From an uncultured Oscillospiraceae bacterium (GTDB taxonomy: Bacteria > Bacillota > Clostridia > Oscillospirales > Oscillospiraceae), in NCBI GenBank assembly GCA_947630785.1, contig CANRIW010000004.1, positions 22,541 to 86,540 on the forward strand: a stretch of DNA of 64,000 bases, read 5' to 3'. The notes below the pieces were generated by a model. The model did not search any database, had not been told where the DNA came from, and worked only from the letters and a program-made list of their open reading frames with translations. Both the position numbers and the translations under genes were made by a program. Of the stretch, positions 18,322-28,115 are shown piece by piece; within the stretch, counting starts at the first letter, position 1, and every line of letters starts with the position of its first letter.

Positions 18322-19344
18322 TTGAAAACATCGGATTTTGATTTCGAGCTGCCCCAGGAGCTCATCGCCCAGACCCCTCTGGAGCGGCGGGACTCCTCCC
18401 GGCTGATGGTCCTGGACAAGCTGACGGGAGAGACCCGGCATCTGCACTTCTACGACTTGCCCTCCCTGCTCCGGCCGGGGGACTGCCTGGTGCTCAACGA
18501 CAGCCGGGTGCTGCCCGCCCGGCTCATCGGCAGGCGCTCCGGCGGCGGCGCCTGCGAGGTGCTGCTGCTCATCGACCGGGGGAACAAAGTTTGGGAGTGC
18601 CTGGTGCGCCCCGGGAAAAAGCTCCGCCCCGGCGCGAGGGTCACCTTCGGCGATGGGGAGCTGTCCGCTGAGATCGTGGGCGAGGTGGAGGGCGGCAACC
18701 GCCTGGTCCGCTTCGACTACGAGGGCATCTTCCTGGAGGTGCTGGAGCGGCTGGGCAAAATGCCCCTGCCGCCCTACATCAAGGCGGAACTGGAGGACCA
18801 GGAGCGCTACCAGACAGTGTACTCCCGGGTCACCGGTTCCGCCGCCGCACCCACGGCGGGCCTCCACTTCACCAAAGAGCTGCTGAACCAGGTTCAGTCA
18901 ATGGGTGTAAAGGTCTGCTACGTGACACTTCACGTGGGCCTCGGCACCTTCCGTCCGGTGAAGGCGGAGGACATCCAGGACCACGAGATGCACGCAGAAT
19001 ACTGTATCATCCCCCAGGAGACCGCCGACGCCGTCAACGAGACGAAGAAAAACGGGGGCCGGGTCATATGCGTGGGCACCACCTCCTGCCGCACCATCGA
19101 GAGCTGGGCGGCGGAGGACGGCACGCTGAAGGCGTCGGCGGGGTGGACCAGCATCTTCATCTACCCCGGCTACCGGTTCAAAGTGCTGGACGCCCTCATC
19201 ACCAACTTTCACCTGCCCCAGTCCACTCTGATCATGCTGGTGTCCGCCCTGGCGGGCCGGGAGCACGTGCTGGCGGCCTACGCGGAGGCGGTGCGTGAGC
19301 GGTATCGATTCTTCTCCTTCGGCGACGCCATGTTCATTTCATGA
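18322..19344 (+). CDS. queA: tRNA preQ1(34) S-adenosylmethionine ribosyltransferase-isomerase (TTG start)
   Basis: [37 protein letters not shown]; adjacent tgt. Confidence 0.96.
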   Translation: MKTSDFDFELPQELIAQTPLERRDSSRLMVLDKLTGETRHLHFYDLPSLLRPGDCLVLNDSRVLPARLIGRRSGGGACEVLLLIDRGNKVWECLVRPGKKLRPGARVTFGDGELSAEIVGEVEGGNRLVRFDYEGIFLEVLERLGKMPLPPYIKAELEDQERYQTVYSRVTGSAAAPTAGLHFTKELLNQVQSMGVKVCYVTLHVGLGTFRPVKAEDIQDHEMHAEYCIIPQETADAVNETKKNGGRVICVGTTSCRTIESWAAEDGTLKASAGWTSIFIYPGYRFKVLDALITNFHLPQSTLIMLVSALAGREHVLAAYAEAVRERYRFFSFGDAMFIS

Positions 19345-19355
19345 GGGATTGATCT

Positions 19356-20489
19356 ATGTTTCGAGTTTTGAAAACCGAGGGCCGCGCCCGCCGGGGGGAG
19401 TTCACCTGCCCCCACGGCACGGTCCAGACCCCGGTGTTCATGAACGTGGGCACCCAGGGGGCCATCAAGGGCGGGCTGTCCGCCGTTGACCTGAAGAACA
19501 TCGGCTGTCAGATCGAGCTGTCCAATACCTATCACCTCCATCTCCGCCCCGGAGACGAGCTGGTGAAGGAGATGGGCGGCCTTCACAGATTCATGCGCTG
19601 GGACGGCCCCATGCTCACCGACTCCGGCGGCTTCCAGGTGTTCTCCCTGGCGGGGATGCGGAAGATCACCGAGGAGGGGGTCACGTTTGCCTCCCACATC
19701 GACGGGCACCGGGTGTTTATGGGCCCGGAGGAGTCCATGCGTATCCAGTCCAATCTGGGCAGCGACGTGGCCATGGCCTTCGACGAGTGCGTGGAGAACC
19801 CCGCCCCCTACGACTACGCCAAGGCATCCTGTGAGCGAACCCTCCGCTGGCTGGAGCGCTGCAAGGCGGAGCATGACCGGCTGAATGCCCAGCCGGACTG
19901 TGTCAACCCCGGGCAGATGCTGTTCGCCATCAACCAGGGAGCCACCTACGAGGATCTGCGGGTGTGGCACGCTAAAGAGATCGCAAAGATCGACTGCGAC
20001 GGCTACGCCATCGGCGGCCTGGCGGTGGGAGAGCCCACCGAGGTGATGTATCAGATCATCGAGGCGGTGGAGCCCCATCTGCCGGCGGACCGGCCCCGGT
20101 ATCTCATGGGCGTGGGGACCCCCTCCAACATCATTGAGGGGGTGTGGCGGGGCATCGATTTCTTCGACTGCGTCATGCCCGCCCGGAACGCCCGCCACGG
20201 CAAGCTGTTCACCTTGGGCGGGACGCTGAACATCAAGAACGAGAAGTACAAAGACGACCCCCGGCCCATCGACCCGGACTGCGGCTGTCCGGTGTGCCGC
20301 AATTTCTCACGGGCCTATCTGCGGCACCTGTTTGTGGCGGGGGAGATGCTGGCCATGCGTCTGGCGGTCATGCACAATCTGTACTTCTATAACGAGCTGA
20401 CCCGCCGCATCCGGGAGGCCCTGGACGGGGGATGCTTCGCGCAGTTCCGGACAGACCATTCGGAGCGTCTGGCGGGCAGGGCGGAGTGA
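19356..20489 (+). CDS. tgt: tRNA-guanine transglycosylase
   Basis: GRARRGEFTCPHGTVQTPVFMNVGTQGAIKG, DSGGFQVFSL, CGCPVCRNFSRAYLRHL. Confidence 0.97.
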   Translation: MFRVLKTEGRARRGEFTCPHGTVQTPVFMNVGTQGAIKGGLSAVDLKNIGCQIELSNTYHLHLRPGDELVKEMGGLHRFMRWDGPMLTDSGGFQVFSLAGMRKITEEGVTFASHIDGHRVFMGPEESMRIQSNLGSDVAMAFDECVENPAPYDYAKASCERTLRWLERCKAEHDRLNAQPDCVNPGQMLFAINQGATYEDLRVWHAKEIAKIDCDGYAIGGLAVGEPTEVMYQIIEAVEPHLPADRPRYLMGVGTPSNIIEGVWRGIDFFDCVMPARNARHGKLFTLGGTLNIKNEKYKDDPRPIDPDCGCPVCRNFSRAYLRHLFVAGEMLAMRLAVMHNLYFYNELTRRIREALDGGCFAQFRTDHSERLAGRAE

Positions 20490-20527
20490 GCTCCCGGTAA
20501 AAAGTTCTCCGGTTGGAAAATTAGGGC

Positions 20528-20556
20528 TTGTCTTTGACCGGCAATCACGCTATAAT
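20528..20556 (+). promoter_or_regulatory. Predicted promoter for yajC
   Basis: TTGTCT-17 nt-TATAAT. Confidence 0.6.
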
Positions 20557-20605
20557 ACTCTTACGTTCGCAAATTCTCAACTATGTAAATGGAGGACAAC
20601 ATCTT

Positions 20606-21061
20606 ATGCCGTTTTCTTTGAAACTGCTGCCCCTGGCAGCCACCGCCGCCGATCCCGGAGCCGGTTCTATGCTCCCCTCGATCATTATGATCGTGGCGAT
20701 GATCGCGGTTTTCTATTTCCTGATGATCCGCCCCGAAAACAAGCGCAAAAAGGAAGCCGAAAATATGCGGAACAGTCTGTCGGTAGGGGATGACATCACC
20801 ACCATCGGCGGCATCACCGGCACCATTTGCGCGGTAAAGGACAAGACCATCGTCATCGAGACCGGTGCGGACCGGGTTCGTATCGAATTCACCAAGTGGG
20901 CCGTCTCCAGTAAGGGCACCCAGACGACCGAGGACGTGCCCAACACCGAAGACAAGAAAGACAAGGATAAGAATAAGAACAAGGCCAAGGATAATAAGGA
21001 CGGCAAGGACAAGGCAAAAGAGCCGGAAAAAGACGGAAAGGATTCTAAAAAGGACAAGTGA
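20606..21061 (+). CDS. yajC: Preprotein translocase subunit YajC
   Basis: IIMIVAMIAVFYFLMIRPENKRKKEAENMRNSLSVGDDITTIGGITGTI; GGAGG before ATG 20606. Confidence 0.93.
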   Translation: MPFSLKLLPLAATAADPGAGSMLPSIIMIVAMIAVFYFLMIRPENKRKKEAENMRNSLSVGDDITTIGGITGTICAVKDKTIVIETGADRVRIEFTKWAVSSKGTQTTEDVPNTEDKKDKDKNKNKAKDNKDGKDKAKEPEKDGKDSKKDK

Positions 21062-21094
21062 GAGAGTTTTGCCCACTGTCAGCATGAATGGCGG

Positions 21095-21135
21095 CCCCTT
21101 TTCATATGGTGTAGCACAATCCATATGAAAAGGGG
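21095..21135 (+). terminator. Hairpin between yajC and TIGR04086 gene; terminator-like and overlaps the downstream SD
   Basis: CCCCTTTTCATATGG - 11 nt - CCATATGAAAAGGGG perfect 15-bp stem, TTTTT at 21139-21143. Confidence 0.8.
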
Positions 21136-21144
21136 TGCTTTTTG

Positions 21145-21570
21145 ATGCGAAAGACCGACTTGCGAGAGGTCAGCGCTGTGGAGATGACGGCGGCGGCTGT
21201 GCTGGGAGGGCTGCTGGCCCTGGGGGTAGCAATGGTGGTGCTGCTGATCGGGGCGGTGGCGGTGTCCAATGGGATATTGAAGCAGGATGTGACGCCGCAG
21301 ATCACGGCGCTGGCCTGCCTGCTAGGCGGACTCTGCGGCGGGGTTTTGACCTGCCTGCGGTGGAGAGCACGGTTCCTGCCCGGCGGGCTGGCGGCGGGAC
21401 TGGTGTGCTTCTTGCTGATCCTGGCGGTGGGTCTGCTGTCCGGCGACGAGTTCTCCCTGGGGCTCCAGGCGCTCATCGAGTTGGCGGGCTGTCTCTGCGG
21501 CGGGGCTGTGGCCGGCGTGCTGTGCGGCGGTTGGAAAGGGAGACGCCGCTCAAAGGCCAGGAATAAATAG
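21145..21570 (+). CDS. TIGR04086 family membrane protein
   Basis: Small four-TM protein downstream of yajC, typical clostridial position. Confidence 0.8.
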   Translation: MRKTDLREVSAVEMTAAAVLGGLLALGVAMVVLLIGAVAVSNGILKQDVTPQITALACLLGGLCGGVLTCLRWRARFLPGGLAAGLVCFLLILAVGLLSGDEFSLGLQALIELAGCLCGGAVAGVLCGGWKGRRRSKARNK

Positions 21571-21604
21571 GGAAAACTTTCAGACTATATATTATGGTTG
21601 GCTC

Positions 21605-21633
21605 TTGACAAGAGAGAACAAAATCACTATAAT
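21605..21633 (+). promoter_or_regulatory. Consensus sigma-A promoter for greA-lysS
   Basis: TTGACA-17 nt-TATAAT, both hexamers perfect. Confidence 0.85.
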
Positions 21634-21674
21634 TCCCCTGAATCATTTGCCCAACAAAAGAAAGGATGATCGTC

Positions 21675-22148
21675 ATGGCGAAAGAGTATAAGCTGAGCGC
21701 GGAGCGGCTGGAAGAGCTAAAGACCGAACTGAATTACCTGAAAACCGTCCGCGAGAAGGAGGTCGCCGACCAGATCAAGGAGGCCCGTTCCTTCGGCGAC
21801 CTGAGCGAGAACAGCGAGTACGACGAGGCCAAAAACGTCCAGGGCAAGCTGTACTCCCGCATCGCCGAGCTGGAAGAGATCCTGTCCAACTACACGGTGA
21901 TTGAGGAGAACGAAGTCGATCCCAACACAGTGCGCATCGGCAGTAAGATCACCGTGGCAGATGTGGCCACCGGCGACGAGGAGACCTATCAGGTGGTGGG
22001 CTCCCAGGAGGCAGACCCCATGAACGGCCGCATCTCCGAGGAGTCCCCCTTTGGCAAGGCCCTGCTGGGCAAGGCCATCGGCGAGATCGCCGTGGTGGAG
22101 GCCCCCGTGGGCAATATCGAGTACAAGGTGGTCGCCATCCAGCGCTGA
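21675..22148 (+). CDS. greA: Transcription elongation factor GreA
   Basis: LKTVREKEVADQIKEARSFGDLSENSEYDEAKN. Confidence 0.97.
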   Translation: MAKEYKLSAERLEELKTELNYLKTVREKEVADQIKEARSFGDLSENSEYDEAKNVQGKLYSRIAELEEILSNYTVIEENEVDPNTVRIGSKITVADVATGDEETYQVVGSQEADPMNGRISEESPFGKALLGKAIGEIAVVEAPVGNIEYKVVAIQR

Positions 22149-22175
22149 GCGGCCGTCACAAAGGAGAAAACGCGT

Positions 22176-23684
22176 ATGTCCGAGCAGAAGAACAACCGTC
22201 AGGTCCCCCAGGAGGAGCAGCCCCTGTCCGAACTGCTCCGGGTCCGGCGGGACAAGCTGGCCGCTCTCCAGGCCGAGGGGAAGGACCCCTTTACCATCAC
22301 CAGGTTCGACGTGACCCACCACAGCGTTGAGGTCAAGGACGATTTCGACGCGCTGGAGGGCCAGACCGTCCGTCTGGCGGGCCGTCTCATGTCCAAGCGG
22401 GGCATGGGCAAGGCGGTGTTCGCCGACCTCCAGGACAGGGAGGGCCGCATCCAGCTCTACGTCCGCATCGACGACGTGGGGGAGGAGCAGCTGGCCGCCT
22501 TCAAGAAGTACGATATCGGCGACATCGTGGGCGTCGAGGGAGAGGTGTTCCGCACCCAGCGGGGAGAGATTTCTGTAAAGGCTAAAACCGTTACACTGCT
22601 CTCTAAGTCCCTGCTGCCCCTGCCTGAGAAGTTCCACGGTCTTACTGACGTAGAGACCCGCTGCCGTCAGCGGTATGTGGATCTGATCGTCAACCCGGAG
22701 GTCAAGCGCAACTTCCAGATTCGTTCCAGGTTCATCCAGTACGTCCGGAAGTTCATGGACGACCGGGGCTACATGGAGGTGGAGACCCCCGTTCTAAACA
22801 CCCTGGCCGGCGGCGCCGCCGCTCGGCCCTTCATCACCCACCACAACACGCTGGACATCGACATGTACATGCGCATCGCCACCGAACTGCCCCTGAAGCG
22901 GCTCATCGTGGGCGGCCTGGAGCGGGTGTACGAGATTGGCCGCATCTTCCGCAACGAGGGCATGGACAACCGGCACAACCCGGAGTTCACCACCATCGAG
23001 CTGTACGAGGCCTACGCCGACTTCCACGACATGATGGACATCGCCGAGGGCATCCTGGCCGGCGCGGCGCAAGACATCCTGGGGGACTATCACATCCAGT
23101 GGCAGGGGGAGAACATCGACCTGACCCCCGGCTGGCGCAGGCTCACCATGGTGGACGCCGTGAAAGAGTACGCCGGGGTGGACTTCGGCGCCATCACCGA
23201 TGACGCCGAAGCCGTCGCCGCGGCGGGCGCCATCGGCGTGGAGCTGGCCGACACCGCCGACAAGACCTGGGGCAACGCCCTGTACGCCTGCTTCGACCAG
23301 AAGGTGGAGGAGAATCTGATCCAGCCCACCTTTATCACCATGTACCCGGTGGAGGTGTCCCCGCTGACCAAGCGGAGCCCCGCTGACCCCCGCCTCACCG
23401 AGCGGTTCGAACTGTTCATCTGCCGCAGCGAGATGGCCAACGCCTACTCCGAGCTCAACGATCCCATCGACCAGCGCCAGCGGTTCGAGAAGCAGATCGA
23501 GCTCCGCGACCGGGGCGACGACGAGACCGAGATGCTGGACGAGGACTTTCTCACCGCCCTGGAGTACGGCATGCCCCCCACCGGCGGCATGGGCATGGGC
23601 ATCGACCGGTGCGTGATGCTGCTTACCGGCCAGGATTCCATCCGGGAAGTGCTGTTGTTCCCCACCATGCGGCCCTTAGATTAA
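22176..23684 (+). CDS. lysS: Lysyl-tRNA synthetase (class II)
   Basis: [59 protein letters not shown]. Confidence 0.98.
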   Translation: MSEQKNNRQVPQEEQPLSELLRVRRDKLAALQAEGKDPFTITRFDVTHHSVEVKDDFDALEGQTVRLAGRLMSKRGMGKAVFADLQDREGRIQLYVRIDDVGEEQLAAFKKYDIGDIVGVEGEVFRTQRGEISVKAKTVTLLSKSLLPLPEKFHGLTDVETRCRQRYVDLIVNPEVKRNFQIRSRFIQYVRKFMDDRGYMEVETPVLNTLAGGAAARPFITHHNTLDIDMYMRIATELPLKRLIVGGLERVYEIGRIFRNEGMDNRHNPEFTTIELYEAYADFHDMMDIAEGILAGAAQDILGDYHIQWQGENIDLTPGWRRLTMVDAVKEYAGVDFGAITDDAEAVAAAGAIGVELADTADKTWGNALYACFDQKVEENLIQPTFITMYPVEVSPLTKRSPADPRLTERFELFICRSEMANAYSELNDPIDQRQRFEKQIELRDRGDDETEMLDEDFLTALEYGMPPTGGMGMGIDRCVMLLTGQDSIREVLLFPTMRPLD

Positions 23685-23696
23685 GAACCAAGCAAG

Positions 23697-23723
23697 GCAT
23701 ACCGGCCCCGCCGGTATGCTTTT
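23697..23723 (+). terminator. lysS terminator
   Basis: GCATACCGGC CCC GCCGGTATGC TTTT. Confidence 0.85.
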
Positions 23724-23753
23724 GCGCATAACCGACGACGGGAGGGAAATGCT

Positions 23754-24515
23754 TTGGCAGTCGAGACTATCACCAGCAAAAGCAATCCTCTCTTGACCCT
23801 GGTCCGCAAGCTGAACGCCCGCCGTGCCGCCCGCCGGGGGGCTGGCCTGTTCGCCGCCGAGGGGCCAAAGCTGCTGTGTGAGGCCCTCCGATGGAACGGG
23901 GGAGTGGAGACCGTCATCCGGGCCCCCGGCGTGACCCTGCCGGAGCTGCCGGAAGCCGTCCGGGTGGTGGAGGTAGGCGACAGCCTGCTTTCCTCCGTCG
24001 CGGACACCGAGACCCCACAGGGGGTGGTGTTCCTGTGCCGGACGAAGCCCCTTGACCTCCCCGAAAAGCTGGAGGGAGGCCGGTATCTAGTGCTGGACGG
24101 GGTGCAGGACCCCGGCAATGTGGGCACCGTCTGGCGGACGGCGGACGCCTTTGGGGCGGACGGGCTGATCCTCTGCAACGGCTGCGCCGACCCGTACAAT
24201 CCCAAGACGGTGAGGGCCACCATGGGGGCGGTGTTCCGCCTGCCCGTGTACGAGGCCGGTCTGGACGGGGCGGCCGCTCGGCTGAAAGAGGCAGGTCTGC
24301 CCCTGTACGCCGCCGCCCTCCGGGAGGACACCGCCGACGCCCGCGCAGTCGACTTGAAGCGCTCCGCCGTCATCATCGGCAGCGAGGGCCGGGGCGTTTC
24401 CCGGCGGGCGCTGGAATTGTGCGACAAGACCATCAGGATCCCCATGCGGGAGCGATGCGAGTCCCTGAATGCGGCGGTAGCCGCCGCCGTCCTCCTGTGG
24501 GAGATGGCGCGATAA
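23754..24515 (+). CDS. TrmH/SpoU family RNA 2'-O-methyltransferase
   Basis: LVLDGVQDPGNVGTVWRTADAFGADGLIL, IGSEGRGVS, IPMRERCESLNAAVAAAVLLWE. Confidence 0.93.
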   Translation: MAVETITSKSNPLLTLVRKLNARRAARRGAGLFAAEGPKLLCEALRWNGGVETVIRAPGVTLPELPEAVRVVEVGDSLLSSVADTETPQGVVFLCRTKPLDLPEKLEGGRYLVLDGVQDPGNVGTVWRTADAFGADGLILCNGCADPYNPKTVRATMGAVFRLPVYEAGLDGAAARLKEAGLPLYAAALREDTADARAVDLKRSAVIIGSEGRGVSRRALELCDKTIRIPMRERCESLNAAVAAAVLLWEMAR

Positions 24516-24536
24516 CGTGAGAGAGGGGGAGCGGTC

Positions 24537-25802
24537 ATGTCCAACCTGAAATACTGGATCTGGCTGGCGGAGCGGCACGGCCTCACCTGCCAGACGGCGG
24601 AGCGGGTGCTGGAGCACTTCGGCTCCCCGGAAGGGGCCTATTTCGCCGACCTGGCGGAATACAAGCTCATCGAAGAGTTGACGCCGGAGGCCCTTGCCTC
24701 CCTGGAGGACAAGTCTCTGGACCCGGCGGACAAAATTTTAGGGGACTGCGACCGGCTGGGCATCCGGCTGATGACCCGCCAGGACGCTATTTATCCGGAG
24801 CGGCTGGCTGCCATCGCCCAGCCGCCGCTGGTGCTCTACATGAAGGGCCGGCCCGTAGCCTTTGACGAGGAGGCGGCTATTGCCATCGTGGGCACCCGGA
24901 AGGCCACCCCCTACGGTGTCCAGACGGCATCCAAGCTGGCCGCCGACCTGACCCGGAGCGGGGCCATGGTGCTCACCGGCATGGCCCAGGGCATCGACGC
25001 CTCCGCCGTGCGAGGCGCGCTGAAGGCGGGCGGGCCGGTGGTGTCGGTGCTGGGCAACGGCATCGACGTGGTCTATCCCCGCGGCCACGGTTCCCTCTAC
25101 GAGGATGTGGCTGTGGCGGGCACCCTGATTTCCGAGTACCCGCCGGGCACTGAGCCCAAGGGCGACCATTTTCCGGTGCGGAACCGCATCCTGAGCGGCC
25201 TGTCGGTGGGCGTCGTCGCCGTGGAGAGTGAGCGCACCGGCGGCACCCTCCTCACCGTGAACCACGCTCTGGACCAGGACCGGGAGGTCTTCGCCGTGCC
25301 GGGGCCCATCGGCGCGCCGGCCAGCGTGGGCACCAATCTGCTCATCCAGGAGGGGGCCGCCAAGCTGATCCTCAGCGCGGACGACGTGCTGTGCGAGTTT
25401 GCCGACCGCTTTCCGAACAAGCTGCGGGCGGCGGACCCCCTGGACCCGGAGGCGGAGGCCCAGCGTCTGGAGGGAGCCGCGGTGGTCCCGGAGCCCACGG
25501 AGCCCAAAAAGTCCAAAGAGGCCAAGTCCGACGGGGAAGAGCCGGCGAAGATCAGATTTGAGAAGAAGCCGAAGCTCCCCGTGCTCACCGCGGAGGAGAC
25601 CGAGGGGAAACTGACCGACGATCAGCGGGCTATCCTGCTGGCGCTGGAGGGTGGGGCTCTCAAGACCGACGACGTGGTGGAAAAGACCCAGATCCCCACC
25701 CGGCGGGTGCTGTCCGCCATGACCCTCCTGCAGATCCAGGGGTACGTGACCGAGGAGAGCGGCAAGCGGTTCAGGGCCGCCGTCAAATTGAAAATGGAGT
25801 AA
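24537..25802 (+). CDS. dprA: DNA processing protein DprA
   Basis: AIVGTRKATPYGVQTASKLAADL, GMAQGIDASAVRGAL, SEYPPGTEPKGDHFPVRNRILSGLS. Confidence 0.95.
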   Translation: MSNLKYWIWLAERHGLTCQTAERVLEHFGSPEGAYFADLAEYKLIEELTPEALASLEDKSLDPADKILGDCDRLGIRLMTRQDAIYPERLAAIAQPPLVLYMKGRPVAFDEEAAIAIVGTRKATPYGVQTASKLAADLTRSGAMVLTGMAQGIDASAVRGALKAGGPVVSVLGNGIDVVYPRGHGSLYEDVAVAGTLISEYPPGTEPKGDHFPVRNRILSGLSVGVVAVESERTGGTLLTVNHALDQDREVFAVPGPIGAPASVGTNLLIQEGAAKLILSADDVLCEFADRFPNKLRAADPLDPEAEAQRLEGAAVVPEPTEPKKSKEAKSDGEEPAKIRFEKKPKLPVLTAEETEGKLTDDQRAILLALEGGALKTDDVVEKTQIPTRRVLSAMTLLQIQGYVTEESGKRFRAAVKLKME

Positions 25803-25811
25803 GTGCGATCT

Positions 25812-28115
25812 ATGGCAAAGAAGAATCTGGTAATCGTGGAGTCGCCGGCAAAGGCGAAGACCATCGGCAAATATCTGGGCCCCGACTACGAGGTGAAGGC
25901 CTCCATGGGCCACGTCCGGGACCTGCCCAAGAGCAGGATGGGGGTGGACGTGACCACCTTTGAGCCGGAGTATGAGAACATCGCGGGCAAGAAGGAGACC
26001 ATCGCCGAGCTGAGCAAGGCCGCCAAGGCCAGCCAGCGAGTCTATCTGGCCACCGACCCTGACCGGGAGGGGGAGGCCATCTCCTGGCATCTGCGCTCCG
26101 CGCTGGGGGTGCCGGCGGACAAGACCTGCCGGGTCACCTTCAACGAGATCACTCGCAAGGTGGTCACCGAGTCCATCGCCGCCCCCCGGGACATCGACCA
26201 GAACCTGGTGGACGCTCAGCAGGCCCGGCGGGTGCTGGACCGGATCGTGGGCTATCAGCTCTCGCCCCTGCTGTGGAAGAAGATCCGCCGGGGCCTGTCC
26301 GCCGGGCGGGTGCAATCCGTGGCCACCCGCATGGCGGTGGAGCGGGAGGAGGAGATCCGCGCCTTCGTGCCCAGGGAGTACTGGTCCATCACCGCCGACC
26401 TCGCCCGAATCGCCCCCAACCTGGGCGGCTTCCAGGCCGAGTTCTACGGCAGGGGCAAAAAGATGGAGCTGACCTCCCAGGAGCAGGCCCAGAAGGTGCT
26501 GGATGCCGTGAAGGATTCTCCCTTTACGGTCATCTCTGTGAAGCGGCAGGACAAGCACCGCGCTCCCGCTCCGCCCTTCATCACCTCCTCACTCCAGCAG
26601 GAGGCGTCCCGGAAGCTGAACATGACTCCCCGGCGCACTATGTCGGTGGCCCAGCAGCTCTATGAGGGCGTGGACGTGGAGGGCGTGGGCACCGTGGGCC
26701 TCATCACCTATATGCGTACCGACTCCCTCCGCTTGTCCGAGGAGGCGCTGGCCGCCGCCAGGCGGTTCATCACCGCCCGGTACGGCAAAGAGTATTACCC
26801 GGAGAAGACCCGGCGGTATAAGTCCAACAGCGGCGCCCAGGACGCCCACGAGGCCATCCGCCCCTCCGACGTGACCCTGGAGCCGGAGGCCATCCGCAAG
26901 AGCCTGACCCTGGAGCAGTACCGGCTCTATAAACTGATCTGGAGCCGCTTTCTGGCCTGCCAGATGGCCTCCGCCGTGTACGACAGCGTGTCCATCGAGG
27001 TGGAGTCCGCCGGCTATCAGTTCCGGGCCAGCCACTCCTCCATCAAGTTCAGCGGCTTCACCGCCGTGTACGAGGAGGGCCGGGACGACGACGAGGAGGC
27101 CCCTCAGTCCCCACTGCCCGATCTGAAGGTGGGAGAGAAGCTGGATCTGAAAAAGCTGACCCCCGACCAGCATTTCACCCAGCCCCCGGCCCGGTACACC
27201 GAGGCCACCCTCATCAAGGCGCTGGAGGAGAAGGGCATCGGGCGGCCCTCCACCTACGCTCCCACTGTGTCCACCATCACCGACCGTGAGTATGTGGTCA
27301 AGGAGGGGAAGTACCTCCGGGCCACCCCCCTGGGCGAGGTGGTCACCGGCCTCATGCGGGAAAAATTCCCCGATATCGTGGACACCGCCTTCACCGCCCA
27401 GATGGAGGGCGAGTTGGACAAGGTGGAGTCTGGCGAGGCCCAGTGGAAGCAGGTGCTTGCTGACTTCTACGGGAATTTTGACAGGGAGTTGAAGCAGGCG
27501 GAGGCAGACCTGGACGGGGAGCGCATCAAGGTGCCCGACGAGGAGTCCGACGAGGTGTGCGATCTGTGCGGCCGGAAGATGGTGGTCAAATCCGGGCGGT
27601 TCGGGCGGTTCCTGGCCTGCCCCGGCTATCCGGAGTGTACCTTCACCAAGCCGCTGGTGGTGGAGATGCCGGGCCGCTGCCCCAAGTGCGGCGGCCGGCT
27701 GGTGAAGCGCACCGGGGTCAGCAAAAAGGCGAAAAAACAGTACACCTATTACTGCTGCGAGCACCTGAACTCCAAGGACGAGCGCAAAAAATGCGACTTC
27801 ATGACCTGGGACGTGCCTGTCAAAGACAACTGCCCCATCTGCGGCCAGACCATGTTCAAGCTGTCCGGCCGGGGGTTCAAGCGGCCCTTCTGCGCCAACC
27901 CCGAGTGCTCCAACTTCACCCCCGAGGACAAGCGGGGCTACCGCCGGACGGCGGCGGCCTCCTCCGACGGCGCGGAAAAGCCGGCGGAGAAGAAGTCCGC
28001 GGCAAAGGCCGCCACGAAAAAGACTGCGGCCAAATCTGCCGCCAAGAAGACGGCCTCCAAGACCACGGCGAAAAAGACCGCCGCCAGGCGGTCCGCCAAA
28101 AAGAGTGCGAAATGA
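25812..28115 (+). CDS. topA: DNA topoisomerase I with Ala/Lys-rich C-terminal tail
   Basis: NLVIVESPAKAKTIGKYLG, TDPDREGEAISWHL, LITYMRTDSLRLSEEAL, zinc-finger repeats. Confidence 0.97.
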   Translation: MAKKNLVIVESPAKAKTIGKYLGPDYEVKASMGHVRDLPKSRMGVDVTTFEPEYENIAGKKETIAELSKAAKASQRVYLATDPDREGEAISWHLRSALGVPADKTCRVTFNEITRKVVTESIAAPRDIDQNLVDAQQARRVLDRIVGYQLSPLLWKKIRRGLSAGRVQSVATRMAVEREEEIRAFVPREYWSITADLARIAPNLGGFQAEFYGRGKKMELTSQEQAQKVLDAVKDSPFTVISVKRQDKHRAPAPPFITSSLQQEASRKLNMTPRRTMSVAQQLYEGVDVEGVGTVGLITYMRTDSLRLSEEALAAARRFITARYGKEYYPEKTRRYKSNSGAQDAHEAIRPSDVTLEPEAIRKSLTLEQYRLYKLIWSRFLACQMASAVYDSVSIEVESAGYQFRASHSSIKFSGFTAVYEEGRDDDEEAPQSPLPDLKVGEKLDLKKLTPDQHFTQPPARYTEATLIKALEEKGIGRPSTYAPTVSTITDREYVVKEGKYLRATPLGEVVTGLMREKFPDIVDTAFTAQMEGELDKVESGEAQWKQVLADFYGNFDRELKQAEADLDGERIKVPDEESDEVCDLCGRKMVVKSGRFGRFLACPGYPECTFTKPLVVEMPGRCPKCGGRLVKRTGVSKKAKKQYTYYCCEHLNSKDERKKCDFMTWDVPVKDNCPICGQTMFKLSGRGFKRPFCANPECSNFTPEDKRGYRRTAAASSDGAEKPAEKKSAAKAATKKTAAKSAAKKTASKTTAKKTAARRSAKKSAK

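Noticed and set aside
24738-26558. 606-aa minus ORF opposite dprA/topA
   Set aside because: Antisense codon-bias artefact.
27557-28111. N-terminal extension of trmFO into the topA C-terminus
   Set aside because: Alternate-frame extension; the real start is ATG 28112 in the ATGA overlap.
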